The notes: a model not told the origin generated them from the sequence alone. Counted from the first letter of the stretch, positions 1 through 5,381 are shown. The stretch is 5,394 bases of DNA from Desulfobacterales bacterium (GCA_022361095.1 JAKSBO010000872.1:1-5394), one strand, 5' to 3'. A program made the numbers and translations.

Positions 1-419
1 TTGTCCAAAAATGTTTATCTCTTTTTGGCGATGATCATTTTTTCCTGGAGTTACAGGACAACGGACTGAAAAAGAATCAGGAGATGATTGCTGAACTGAT
101 ACGCCTTTCCAAGGAAACCGGGGCACAATGTGTGGCCAGCGGCGGAAGTTTTTATATCGATAAAAAAGACGCCATTGCATGTAATACACTCCGGCAGGCA
201 CATGGCAATAAATCATTGGATGGCGATGGGTACTATTTTAAATCTCCGGAAGAGATGTCGTCTCTGTTTTCAATGGTCCCCAATGCGGTGCGGGCCAGCA
301 GAAAAATTGCCGACAGATGCACGGTTTTGCTAAATGAGGATCAGTGCAGTCAAATATCGCGCAATGACGATGATTTATCCATTATCCGGCAGCTGCAGGG
401 ATGTATCACGCCAACGTGA
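1..419 (+). CDS. C-terminal end of a DnaE-like PHP-domain protein (partial, 5' end outside window)
   Basis: The frame is open from base 3 and gives 138 residues before a TGA at 417-419; the start lies to the left of the window. The sequence follows the end of the PHP domain of bacterial DNA polymerase III alpha (DnaE): an FFLELQDNG strand like the usual FYLELQ.NGI, a helix ending LSKETGA, then YYFKSPEEMSSLF and a closing IADRC motif. In DnaE the polymerase palm follows about here, but this protein ends 20-odd residues later, so it is a stand-alone PHP protein or a truncated polymerase paralogue. The segment VASGGSFYIDKKDA aligns with the family's VATNDVHYLRKEDA, so the metal-binding Asp and His are Gly and Phe. 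The His in the following AH motif is Cys. Metal-dependent phosphoesterase or proofreading activity is therefore unlikely from this part. Function is unknown; it may be a structural remnant. Family assignment is fairly sure, intactness of the gene is not. Confidence 0.75.
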   Translation, partial: VQKCLSLFGDDHFFLELQDNGLKKNQEMIAELIRLSKETGAQCVASGGSFYIDKKDAIACNTLRQAHGNKSLDGDGYYFKSPEEMSSLFSMVPNAVRASRKIADRCTVLLNEDQCSQISRNDDDLSIIRQLQGCITPT

Positions 420-453
420 GCCGTTAGAGCGAACACGCCTGGACGGATAAGTA

Positions 454-486
454 AAACGCCTGACCCCGCCAAGGGGCCAGGCGTTT
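454..486 (-). terminator. Rho-independent terminator of the chemoreceptor gene
   Basis: A perfect 9-bp outer stem (AAACGCCTG / CAGGCGTTT) with an inner CCCC/GGGG pairing and a short loop lies 11 bases past the chemoreceptor stop. Read on the minus strand the stem runs into TTTTAC. On the plus strand no T-tract follows, so it probably serves the chemoreceptor rather than the PHP gene, although the latter ends only 34 bases away on the other side. Confidence 0.75.
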
Positions 487-496
487 CTGAGGCTGA

Positions 497-2845
497 CTAA
501 AAATCTTTAAATCCATCATTGTCATCAAACGAAATAGCCTGGCCCGGGTGGGCCTGTTTCGGGGTTTGACCCAGTTGCATTGTATTTGATGGCCTGGATT
601 GCGGGTTGGCAGAAATTTTTTTAACCCCATCACGCCCCCCATGGTTCCGGCTTGAATTTTTCTTTCCCGTTACCAACGTCAAAAGATCATTTACAAAATC
701 CTTGAGTTGTTCTGCCTGTGCGTTCATCTCCTCTGCCGCAGATGCGGATTCTTCCGAATTGGCAGCATTCTGCTGAACCACACGGTCCATCTCAGCGATA
801 GCCGTATTTACCTGGGAGATCCCCTCGGACTGCTCTTTTGAGGCTTCAGAAATTTCAGCAACCAGCTGGGCCACCTTTTGGGAACTTTCTGCCACCTGGT
901 GAAACGCCTCGTTGGTGGAGACAGCGATTTTAGATCCGTCATTGACCTTTTTGACGGTGCCTTCAATCAACTCTGCCGTATCCCTGGCCGCATCAGCCGC
1001 CCGCATGGCAAGATTTCGGACCTCATCGGCCACAACGGCGAACCCGGCACCGGCCTCCCCGGCCCGGGCAGCCTCTACCGCAGCGTTCAGGGCAAGCAGA
1101 TTGGTCTGGAAAGAAATCTCGTCAATGGTTTTGATAATCTTGGATGTCTCTTCACTGGCTTTGGAGATCTCTTCCATGGACTGGGTCAGCTCGATCATGG
1201 ATTGATTGGCGCCGGCAACAACGCCATTGGACGCTTTCATTAAAGCATCCGCATGGGTGGCATTTTCGGCATTCCGTTTTGTCATGGAGGCCATCTCCTC
1301 CATGGAAGAGGAGGTCTCTTCAATGGAAGCGGCCTGCTGGGAAGAGCCTTCAGCCATGGACTGGCTGGAGGAAGAGACCTCATTGGCGGCAGCAGCCACC
1401 TGCGCCGCACCTTCACCCAACCCGGTACTGATCCGGGTCAAAACACTGATAATCCCCTTAGCAATGACAAAGGCCAGCAGAACGCCGGCAATAATGGCAA
1501 TTGCTGCAATAAGCGCCACATTTCTTTTGGTGGTTGTAGCCGCTTTCAGCATCGCCTTATCCGTGAGCATATTTTTTTTAACCTCTTGCCTGAGTTCTCC
1601 TAAAAGATGCTGGACTTTTTTCAAATTGGGAGCGGCCTGATCTGCATAAATGGCAGAAGCCTTGCCCTGCCCTTCCAAAAGGGCCTGGGCCCGGTTCTGG
1701 AATTTATTCAGCAGTTCTTTGGTTTTATTCAGCGCCGGCAGGGCCTGGGTTTGAAATATCTCAATGGCAATCTCCCGGCCTTGCATAAGCTCTTCTTCGT
1801 AATCAATGGCCTGGTCAAAAAGCCCGGCAACGGTTTTAAGATATCCTTCCGTTTCCGAAGTAAAGACAGACGCGGCAGCCTGTATATTTCCGGTTTTTAT
1901 AAAATTGTTGATTTTGAGGGCACTTTCATGCAGTTTTCTATGGGGCTGCCTCACTTGATAAAAAATAGATTTAAACCGCTCATTTTCAGCCATGAGGCCG
2001 GCGGTTTCCTTTGATGCCAGCCATTTCCCAAAACCGCATTTTTCAGGATCGGTTTCAACATTAAAAGGGGTCTGGGTTATTATGCCGACACTGACCTCTT
2101 CGGCCCATCGCCTGTGGTCGTCCATCCTCATACGCAGGATGTTGCGCAACCCTGAATGGACCTGCTGATAGGAATCAATGATTTCCTTTGCCGAATCGTG
2201 AAGCCGTTTATGGGGTGCCTTGATCTGTTCCATGAGGGTTGCCAAGGTCACATCTGATGCCGCTGTTTTGGCTGCCGCATCACTGTAGAGCCATTTGCCG
2301 AATTCACACAGGGTGTGGTCGGTCTGCACCTCAATAGCCGGCGCATTTTCCAAAAGCGCCTTCTGGATTTTTGCGGCCCACTCCAGATGGTCCACCAGCT
2401 TGCTTGCAATAAACCCCGGGAGTGCAGGATCTGCCGGGCTGAACACCGCATCAATCTCAATGGCTGATTCATGAAGCAGGCGATGGGGTTCCTCTATTTC
2501 CTTAAGCAGGGGAGCCAGGGAAGGCACCATGGCCTCGGCGTCTTTCCGGCCCTTACCGTAAAGCCATTTGCCAAACCGGCATTGGGTATGATCGGTCTGC
2601 ACAGTCAACTTTGTAACCTTCTCATCGGTTAAGAGTTTGTTGACCTCCCCGATCCAGTTCAAATGGTCTACCTCTTTTTGGGCCAGTTCCCCGTCCAGGG
2701 CCTTACCGTCAATGACTTCGGATGCATTTTTGACGATTCCGCCGACACCGGTGAAACTCAATGCCCCCAGTATAATCAAAAGACAGATGACAATGCCAAA
2801 ACCAATGGATATCTTTTTCCCTATGGTCAATCGCGTCCAGTGCAT
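497..2845 (-). CDS. Methyl-accepting chemotaxis protein with three tandem CZB zinc-binding domains
   Basis: This is a 782-residue transmembrane chemoreceptor that would signal to CheA/CheW. TM1 spans about residues 12-34 after a KK pair, and TM2 about 443-463. Between them lie three CZB modules with complete His-Cys-His-His ligand sets: H61/C89/H121/H125, H153/C180/H212/H216 and H244/C270/H302/H306, each with a CxFGKWL core. A helical stretch (about 330-440) follows. The cytoplasmic part has methylation-type helices (IEETSS near 508-513, EEMAS near 516-520, [11 protein letters not shown] near 697-707) and the conserved hairpin tip, [19 protein letters not shown] (579-597). A disordered tail ends in GFKDF, perhaps an adaptor tether. 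No full HAMP domain is evident after TM2. An ATG nine codons upstream (2872) is in frame, but the ATG at 2845 is chosen because AAGGAGG sits 8 bases before it and TM1 starts soon after. The ligand is probably zinc or something that acts through the zinc site; this is inferred from the family. Confidence 0.95.
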   Translation of the reverse strand: MHWTRLTIGKKISIGFGIVICLLIILGALSFTGVGGIVKNASEVIDGKALDGELAQKEVDHLNWIGEVNKLLTDEKVTKLTVQTDHTQCRFGKWLYGKGRKDAEAMVPSLAPLLKEIEEPHRLLHESAIEIDAVFSPADPALPGFIASKLVDHLEWAAKIQKALLENAPAIEVQTDHTLCEFGKWLYSDAAAKTAASDVTLATLMEQIKAPHKRLHDSAKEIIDSYQQVHSGLRNILRMRMDDHRRWAEEVSVGIITQTPFNVETDPEKCGFGKWLASKETAGLMAENERFKSIFYQVRQPHRKLHESALKINNFIKTGNIQAAASVFTSETEGYLKTVAGLFDQAIDYEEELMQGREIAIEIFQTQALPALNKTKELLNKFQNRAQALLEGQGKASAIYADQAAPNLKKVQHLLGELRQEVKKNMLTDKAMLKAATTTKRNVALIAAIAIIAGVLLAFVIAKGIISVLTRISTGLGEGAAQVAAAANEVSSSSQSMAEGSSQQAASIEETSSSMEEMASMTKRNAENATHADALMKASNGVVAGANQSMIELTQSMEEISKASEETSKIIKTIDEISFQTNLLALNAAVEAARAGEAGAGFAVVADEVRNLAMRAADAARDTAELIEGTVKKVNDGSKIAVSTNEAFHQVAESSQKVAQLVAEISEASKEQSEGISQVNTAIAEMDRVVQQNAANSEESASAAEEMNAQAEQLKDFVNDLLTLVTGKKNSSRNHGGRDGVKKISANPQSRPSNTMQLGQTPKQAHPGQAISFDDNDGFKDF
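1898..2674 (-). repeat. Three tandem CZB modules within the chemoreceptor
   Basis: Three protein-level repeats with a period of 91-92 residues cover about residues 58-130, 150-225 and 241-316 of the chemoreceptor. Each has a DH(L/R)xW helix, a CxFGKWL motif 26-28 residues later, and a PHxxLH(E/D)SA motif exactly 32 residues after the Cys. The four expected zinc ligands are kept in every copy, which argues that all three are under selection and not decaying duplicates. Confidence 0.9.
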
Positions 2846-2853
2846 ACCTACCC

Positions 2854-2860
2854 CCTCCTT
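2854..2860 (-). promoter_or_regulatory. Shine-Dalgarno site that decides the chemoreceptor start
   Basis: The minus strand reads AAGGAGG, a full match to the anti-Shine-Dalgarno complement, 8 bases before the ATG at 2845-2843. The upstream in-frame ATG (2872-2870) has no comparable site and would itself lie upstream of this element, so initiation at 2845 is favoured. Confidence 0.85.
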
Positions 2861-2873
2861 TTGAGTAATCACG

Positions 2874-2890
2874 CTATAAATATTTTATAG
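2874..2890. promoter_or_regulatory. AT-rich palindrome upstream of the chemoreceptor
   Basis: CTATAAA-TAT-TTTATAG is a perfect inverted repeat of 7-base arms ending 28 bases before the chemoreceptor start. On the minus strand it includes TATAAA, which could act as a -10 element, but no good -35 lies at the right distance. It could be a regulator site overlapping the promoter or chance in AT-rich DNA. Confidence 0.35.
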
Positions 2891-2925
2891 ACTGTCGATA
2901 TTCTGATATTTTCTTACCCTAGTTT

Positions 2926-2944
2926 CCTGTCCGGATCGGACAGG
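2926..2944. promoter_or_regulatory. GC-rich operator-like palindrome
   Basis: CCTGTCCG-GAT-CGGACAGG is a perfect inverted repeat with 8-base arms and a 3-base centre in otherwise AT-rich DNA. No T-tract follows on either strand, so it is not an intrinsic terminator. The core CCGGATCGG recurs at 2982-2990, 51 bases away. A DNA-binding regulator site for one or both divergent genes is the likeliest explanation, but no family can be named. Confidence 0.4.
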
Positions 2945-3221
2945 CCCTATCTCAAATACAACGTTCACCACAAAGCCACAACCGGATCGGCTTTATCGCG
3001 AAAGTTGATAACCCATTTTACGAAATAAGGAATTTGTGTAACAAAGGACTACGGCATCATGCCGATGCTATTTTTTCTCAAATACTAAATATATACGTTA
3101 TAAATATCATAAATGATAGACAAATCAACTTTGAAACGCAAGGGTTCCGTAAAAAATGTGGAATAGGATGATTATAGGTTCACTATTGTAATTTCTCTGA
3201 TAACGTGTCAAAAAAAACAAT

Positions 3222-4097
3222 ATGAGATATGAAGGCCCAATATATCGCCCTCCCAGTGAAGCGGATTCACTCTTAATTCAGGCCACGGTCGGATGCCCCC
3301 ACAATAAATGCACCTTTTGTACGATTTATAAAAACGGCATACGTTTCAAAATCAGGCCGGTTAAAGATATTATGCAGGATATATATTCTGCATCCAAAAC
3401 TTATGGCCTGAATGTCAAAACACTTTTTTTCCCGGCAGGAAATACCATTGCCATGAAAACGGATGATTTGGCTGAAATCTGTATCTATGCCCGCAAAATT
3501 TTCCCTGATTTAGAGCGGATAACGGTTTACGGCTCGTCCCAATATATTCATCAAAAAGGACTAAGCGGCTTAAAGCGGTTGGCAGATGCCGGGTTAAACC
3601 GGGTTCATGTGGGCCTTGAATCCGGCAACGACGATGTTCTGCGCCATGTGCAAAAGGGCGTAGATGCCAAACGCCAGATCGAGGCAGGTCAATGGGTCGT
3701 TGCCGCCGGATTGGAATTAAGCCTCTATGTTGTATTGGGGTTGGGCGGTGTGGTTTTAACTGATGCCCATGCAGATGCAACGGCCAATGCACTCAACCGG
3801 ATTAATCCTGACTTCATCAGGCTTAGAACCTTTGTACCCAAAATCAACACACAGATGCTGGACGAGGTTGAGTCCGGTAAATTTAAGATGCTGGGCCCAC
3901 ATGGTATTTTAGAAGAAACCGAACGCTTGGTTCGACAGTTAAATGTGACCTCATATTTAGCCAGTGACCATTATACAAATTATATTAATGTTTGCGGCAA
4001 ACTGCCAGAATCCAAGGAAAAAATCATAAAGCAGATCAGGGCGGAACATCAGTTCCCCGAGTCTCATTTTCGACCTTTTTTTATTGGCGAGCAATAA
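3222..4097 (+). CDS. Radical SAM protein (COG1032-like)
   Basis: This 291-residue protein opens with the family-typical MRYEGPIYRPPSEADSLLIQ and the cluster motif CPHNKCTFC (C25, C30, C33). The three cysteines would hold the [4Fe-4S] cluster that cleaves S-adenosylmethionine to a 5'-deoxyadenosyl radical. The spacing is CX4CX2C rather than the usual CX3CX2C, which I recall as typical of this subfamily. Other landmarks are FFPAGN (69-73), the barrel strand VHVGLESG (128-135), which usually contacts the SAM side, VVLGLGG (170-176), and INPDFIRLRTFVP (194-206). A C-terminal SDHYTNYINVCGKLP segment (248-262) resembles the SNHASNYLPLKG stretch of relatives. The protein is probably cytosolic; no substrate can be assigned. 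The start is fixed by homology and by an in-frame TAA at 3201-3203. There is no Shine-Dalgarno site, only an A-rich leader before the ATG. The gene stands alone with its own terminator. Confidence 0.88.
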   Translation: MRYEGPIYRPPSEADSLLIQATVGCPHNKCTFCTIYKNGIRFKIRPVKDIMQDIYSASKTYGLNVKTLFFPAGNTIAMKTDDLAEICIYARKIFPDLERITVYGSSQYIHQKGLSGLKRLADAGLNRVHVGLESGNDDVLRHVQKGVDAKRQIEAGQWVVAAGLELSLYVVLGLGGVVLTDAHADATANALNRINPDFIRLRTFVPKINTQMLDEVESGKFKMLGPHGILEETERLVRQLNVTSYLASDHYTNYINVCGKLPESKEKIIKQIRAEHQFPESHFRPFFIGEQ

Positions 4098-4102
4098 AAT
4101 CA

Positions 4103-4133
4103 AAAAGCCTTCGGCAGTTTGCCGAAGGCTTTT
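4103..4133 (+). terminator. Strong bidirectional terminator after the radical SAM gene
   Basis: A perfect 14-bp stem (AAAAGCCTTCGGCA / TGCCGAAGGCTTTT) with a GTT loop starts 6 bases after the radical SAM stop. It runs into TTTTATTTTT on the plus strand and TTTTTG on the minus strand, so it should work both ways. Its right arm touches the tRNA-Glu repeat that starts at 4131, suggesting that it was once also the tRNA operon terminator. Confidence 0.92.
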
Positions 4134-4186
4134 ATTTTTAAGTGGCGTCCTAAGTGGATTCGCCCCCCTGTCGCAGGCGTGAAAGG
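4131..4186. repeat. Distal direct repeat of the tRNA-Glu 3' end (att-like)
   Basis: These 56 bases match 5192-5248 (57 bases) with four substitutions and one deletion. The match covers the TTTATTTTTAA trailer, the CCA end, the T-arm and the 3' side up to the anticodon loop and first stem base. It breaks off sharply after GTGAAAGG, within the anticodon stem. Such an end point is common for tRNA-derived attachment sites. Confidence 0.8.
4143..4186 (-). pseudogene. Truncated tRNA-Glu(UUC) 3' half
   Basis: Read on the minus strand this is the tRNA-Glu sequence from the anticodon loop to the encoded CCA. The D-arm and 5' acceptor strand are absent. The T-loop TTCGAAT is changed to GGCGAAT, and the T-stem and acceptor positions carry further changes, so it cannot form a tRNA. 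It is best read as the recombined attachment-site copy rather than a decayed gene. Confidence 0.8.
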
Positions 4187-4283
4187 ACTTCGGTGCTATC
4201 CCATAATTACTGGAGCACGGGATTTCTCCTTGCAACGGACACAAAAAAGCTCATCGAATACAAGGAGCTTATTATGGATAATA

Positions 4284-4383
4284 ATGCACTATGTTGGACT
4301 TGATATCCACAAAAAAAATCATCGCTTTTTGCATTAAAACTTTTAGTGGCGCCACAGTAAATCAGGGAACTGTCCCGACGTAG
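4284..4383 (+). pseudogene. N-terminal fragment of an IS110-family transposase, frameshifted
   Basis: The ATG at 4284 begins MHYVGLDIHKK, the typical opening of IS110-family transposases, whose Asp in GLD(I/V)HKK is the first acidic residue of the RuvC-like DEDD site. The frame then runs into an eight-A tract (4311-4318) and stops at 4337. Skipping one A continues as IIAFCIKTFSGATVNQGTVPT to a TAG at 4381-4383, closely resembling the family's second strand and GTIPAT motif. Full-length proteins have over 300 residues, and only about 32 codons remain, with no further match downstream. An AAGGAG site lies upstream at 4262-4267, within an AAGCTC/GAGCTT stem (4248-4270). This is an insertion-sequence relic, not an active gene. 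Confidence 0.75.
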
Positions 4384-4488
4384 AGTTTTACCCTCCTTGG
4401 ACGGGCGGAACGCTATCCAAAGTATTTCCATGTCGTTTTTTCTTATTCACCTAAAGGTCACAACGATATTTAAAGCGAAATATGGTGC

Positions 4489-4524
4489 TTGATTAAGTCC
4501 GAATTCGGGCCTATATTGAATATA
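4489..4524 (+). promoter_or_regulatory. Promoter and overlapping operator of the toxin-antitoxin operon
   Basis: TTGATT (4489-4494) and TATATT (4512-4517) form a sigma70-type -35/-10 pair with an ideal 17-bp spacer, about 33 bases before the antitoxin ATG. The -10 is one arm of the palindrome TATATT-G-AATATA (4512-4524), and the spacer contains a perfect CCGAATTCGG palindrome (4499-4508). Phd/YefM antitoxins repress their own operons by binding palindromes over the promoter, so one or both are likely operator sites. Confidence 0.65.
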
Positions 4525-4549
4525 AAATAACATTATTAAAAGAGGAACC

Positions 4550-4813
4550 ATGAAACAGATAAACATATCTCAAGATATTATTTCTCTGTCAGATTTTAAA
4601 AATAAAGCATCAAAAATGCTCCATAACATTCAAACGTCACATCGCCCCCTTGTTATCACTCAAAACGGCAAGGCAGCAGCCGTCCTGATATCTCCATCAG
4701 ATTTTGACCTTTTGACTGAACAGGCCGGTTTTACAAATGCGGTGAATAGAGGGTTGAGTGATGTTGAAAATGGACGAATATTGCCGGATGAAGATTTGGA
4801 CAATATATTTTGA
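4550..4813 (+). CDS. Phd/YefM-family antitoxin
   Basis: This 87-residue protein has the family's layout. An N-terminal DNA-binding and dimerising fold (about 1-55) includes SLSDFKNKASKMLHNI, the strand RPLVITQNGKAAAVLIS and the closing SPSDFDLL. An acidic C-terminal tail (about 60-87, ending PDEDLDNIF) would wrap the toxin. Its role is to neutralise the downstream toxin and to repress the operon, alone or with the toxin. The ATG is preceded by AGAGGA (4541-4546) at short spacing. The gene overlaps the toxin gene by four bases. The length is normal for the family and no lesion is visible. Confidence 0.9.
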   Translation: MKQINISQDIISLSDFKNKASKMLHNIQTSHRPLVITQNGKAAAVLISPSDFDLLTEQAGFTNAVNRGLSDVENGRILPDEDLDNIF

Positions 4814-5109
4814 AGCTCTTTTGGACTGAGACAGCCAAGCAGGACCTGTTATCAATCAAGCAGTATATAGCCACGGACAATCCCGCTGCAGCAAAACGAT
4901 GGATTGAAACCTTGAGAAAACGTGCAAGGAAAGCGGTTCATGCGCCTCTTTCGGGCCGTAAAGTTCCTGAATTTTCACGAAACGATATTCGTGAGCTGAT
5001 TGAGGGAAATTACCGTATCGTTTATCAAGTCTTTTCAGATAAATTAGTGGTACTGACCGTTTTTGAGAGCCACCGCCTTTTTCCGGTCGAAAAGGTACAC
5101 CAGATTTGA
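4810..5109 (+). CDS. ParE/RelE-superfamily toxin
   Basis: This 99-residue basic protein has the ParE-type pattern. It opens with the strand KLFWTETAKQDLLSIKQYIA, followed by the helix NPAAAKRWIETLRKRARKA, then APLSGRKVPEF (45-55), IRELIEGNYRIVYQV (60-74) and the terminal strands VLTVFESHRLFP (81-92). The length is normal and all landmarks are present, so the toxin is probably intact. Whether it poisons gyrase (ParE-like) or cleaves mRNA on ribosomes (RelE-like) cannot be decided from sequence alone; the IRELxxGNYRIVY pattern leans to ParE. The start is TTG at 4810-4812, inside the TTGA overlap with the antitoxin stop. No in-frame ATG or GTG gives the complete first strand, and relatives begin M-K-hydrophobic-W at this point. 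The overlap implies translational coupling, which keeps toxin output tied to antitoxin. Confidence 0.88.
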   Translation: MKLFWTETAKQDLLSIKQYIATDNPAAAKRWIETLRKRARKAVHAPLSGRKVPEFSRNDIRELIEGNYRIVYQVFSDKLVVLTVFESHRLFPVEKVHQI

Positions 5110-5163
5110 TTTGCTGTTAAGAACTGAGAGAGGATAACGCCAATTTTTTTGTCAGAAATACAA

Positions 5164-5194
5164 AAAGACTCCCAGCAAAACGCTGAAAGTCTTT
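5164..5194 (-). terminator. Terminator of the tRNA-Asp/tRNA-Glu operon, convergent with the toxin gene
   Basis: The minus strand forms AAAGACTTTCAGC-GTTTT-GCTGGGAGTCTTT, 13 pairs with two U-G wobbles, followed by TTTTTG. It starts 10 bases past the tRNA-Glu CCA. On the plus strand the same two positions become C-A mismatches, but an ATTTTT tract follows, so it may also end the toxin transcript less efficiently. Confidence 0.82.
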
Positions 5195-5248
5195 ATTTTT
5201 AAGTGGCGTCCCCAAGGGGATTCGAACCCCTGTCGCAGGCGTGAAAGG
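5192..5248. repeat. Proximal direct repeat within intact tRNA-Glu (att-like)
   Basis: This is the intact partner of 4131-4186. It covers the trailer and the tRNA-Glu 3' part through the anticodon loop and one stem base. Beyond 5248 the tRNA continues, whereas the distal copy diverges, so the element lies on the 3' side of the gene and leaves it functional. Confidence 0.8.
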
Positions 5249-5281
5249 CCTGTGTCCTGGACCGGGCTAGACGATGGGGAC
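5204..5281 (-). tRNA. tRNA-Glu (anticodon UUC)
   Basis: This 78-nt tRNA has acceptor strands GTCCCCA/TGGGGAC, discriminator G and an encoded CCA. The anticodon arm is CAGGC-CTTTCAC-GCCTG, with anticodon TTC at 5245-5243. The T-arm is AGGGG-TTCGAAT-CCCCT. The gene is close to E. coli tRNA-Glu throughout, with a D-loop two bases longer. It is probably co-transcribed with tRNA-Asp 23 bases upstream. Confidence 0.96.
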
Positions 5282-5304
5282 GCATGGACTTTTTTAAGAT
5301 TATA

Positions 5305-5381
5305 TGGCGAGAGTGACGAGACTCGAACTCGCGACCTCCAGCGTGACAGGCTGGCGTTCTAACCAACTGAACTACACCCCC
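5305..5381 (-). tRNA. tRNA-Asp (anticodon GUC)
   Basis: This 77-nt tRNA has acceptor strands GGGGGTG/CACTCTC (two G-U pairs), discriminator G and an encoded CCA. The D-arm sequence is TAGTTCAGTTGGTTAGAA, and the anticodon arm is CCAGC-CTGTCAC-GCTGG with GTC at 5347-5345. The T-loop is TTCGAGT. It is first in the visible part of a minus-strand tRNA operon, with its promoter beyond the right edge. Confidence 0.96.

Larger units (their letters stand above)
2846..3221. other. Divergent intergenic region between chemoreceptor and radical SAM gene
   Basis: This 376-bp AT-rich stretch holds no credible gene on either strand; the small ATG-initiated frames (for example at 3113, 17 codons) have no ribosome site. 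Both flanking genes must be transcribed from here. It contains an AT palindrome near the chemoreceptor start (2874-2890), a GC-rich palindrome (2926-2944), and a second copy of the core CCGGATCGG at 2982-2990 inside a weak AAAGCC/GGCTTT stem (2972-2994). There is also a short hairpin followed by six Ts (3054-3075). I could not identify a convincing -35/-10 pair in either direction. Confidence 0.6.
4131..5191. mobile_element. Putative remnant mini-island inserted at the 3' end of tRNA-Glu
   Basis: About 1.06 kb runs from the degraded copy of the tRNA-Glu 3' half (4131-4186) to the start of the intact copy (5192-5248). Integrative elements that recombine into tRNA 3' ends leave this arrangement: intact tRNA, element, then a repeated tRNA 3' end. 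The cargo is a broken IS110-type transposase fragment and a toxin-antitoxin operon. No integrase gene or fragment is visible, so mobility is lost or was supplied in trans. Alternatives are a local tRNA duplication that was later truncated, or IS-mediated rearrangement. Confidence 0.55.

Noticed and set aside
1206..1640. A 144-codon plus-strand open frame opposite the chemoreceptor, with others nearby
   Set aside because: It lies antisense to a well-supported gene. Its translation has no recognisable family pattern, and such frames are expected opposite Ala/Ser/Glu-rich coding DNA.
2884..2917. Possible sigma28-type flagellar promoter for the chemoreceptor
   Set aside because: A TAAG and an ATCGACAG stretch on the minus strand recall the consensus, but the matches are partial and the spacing is short.
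3052..3075. Short GCATC/GATGC hairpin followed by TATTTTTT, resembling a terminator
   Set aside because: The stem is only 5 bp, no gene or clear transcript precedes it, and an overlapping palindrome (CGGCAT-C-ATGCCG) cannot fold with a one-base loop. Kept only as a note in the intergenic entry.
3957..4244. Minus-strand open frame of 95 codons across the radical SAM end and terminator
   Set aside because: It runs through a strong hairpin and the tRNA remnant, overlaps a confident gene and shows no protein-like pattern.
4311..4318. Programmed frameshift at the eight-A tract in the IS110 fragment
   Set aside because: IS110 transposases are normally single-frame, and the remainder of the gene is missing, so decay explains it better.
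4384..4488. Continuation of the transposase or another cargo gene before the toxin-antitoxin promoter
   Set aside because: All frames are short or interrupted, and no IS110 motif follows GTVPT; I see nothing recognisable here.
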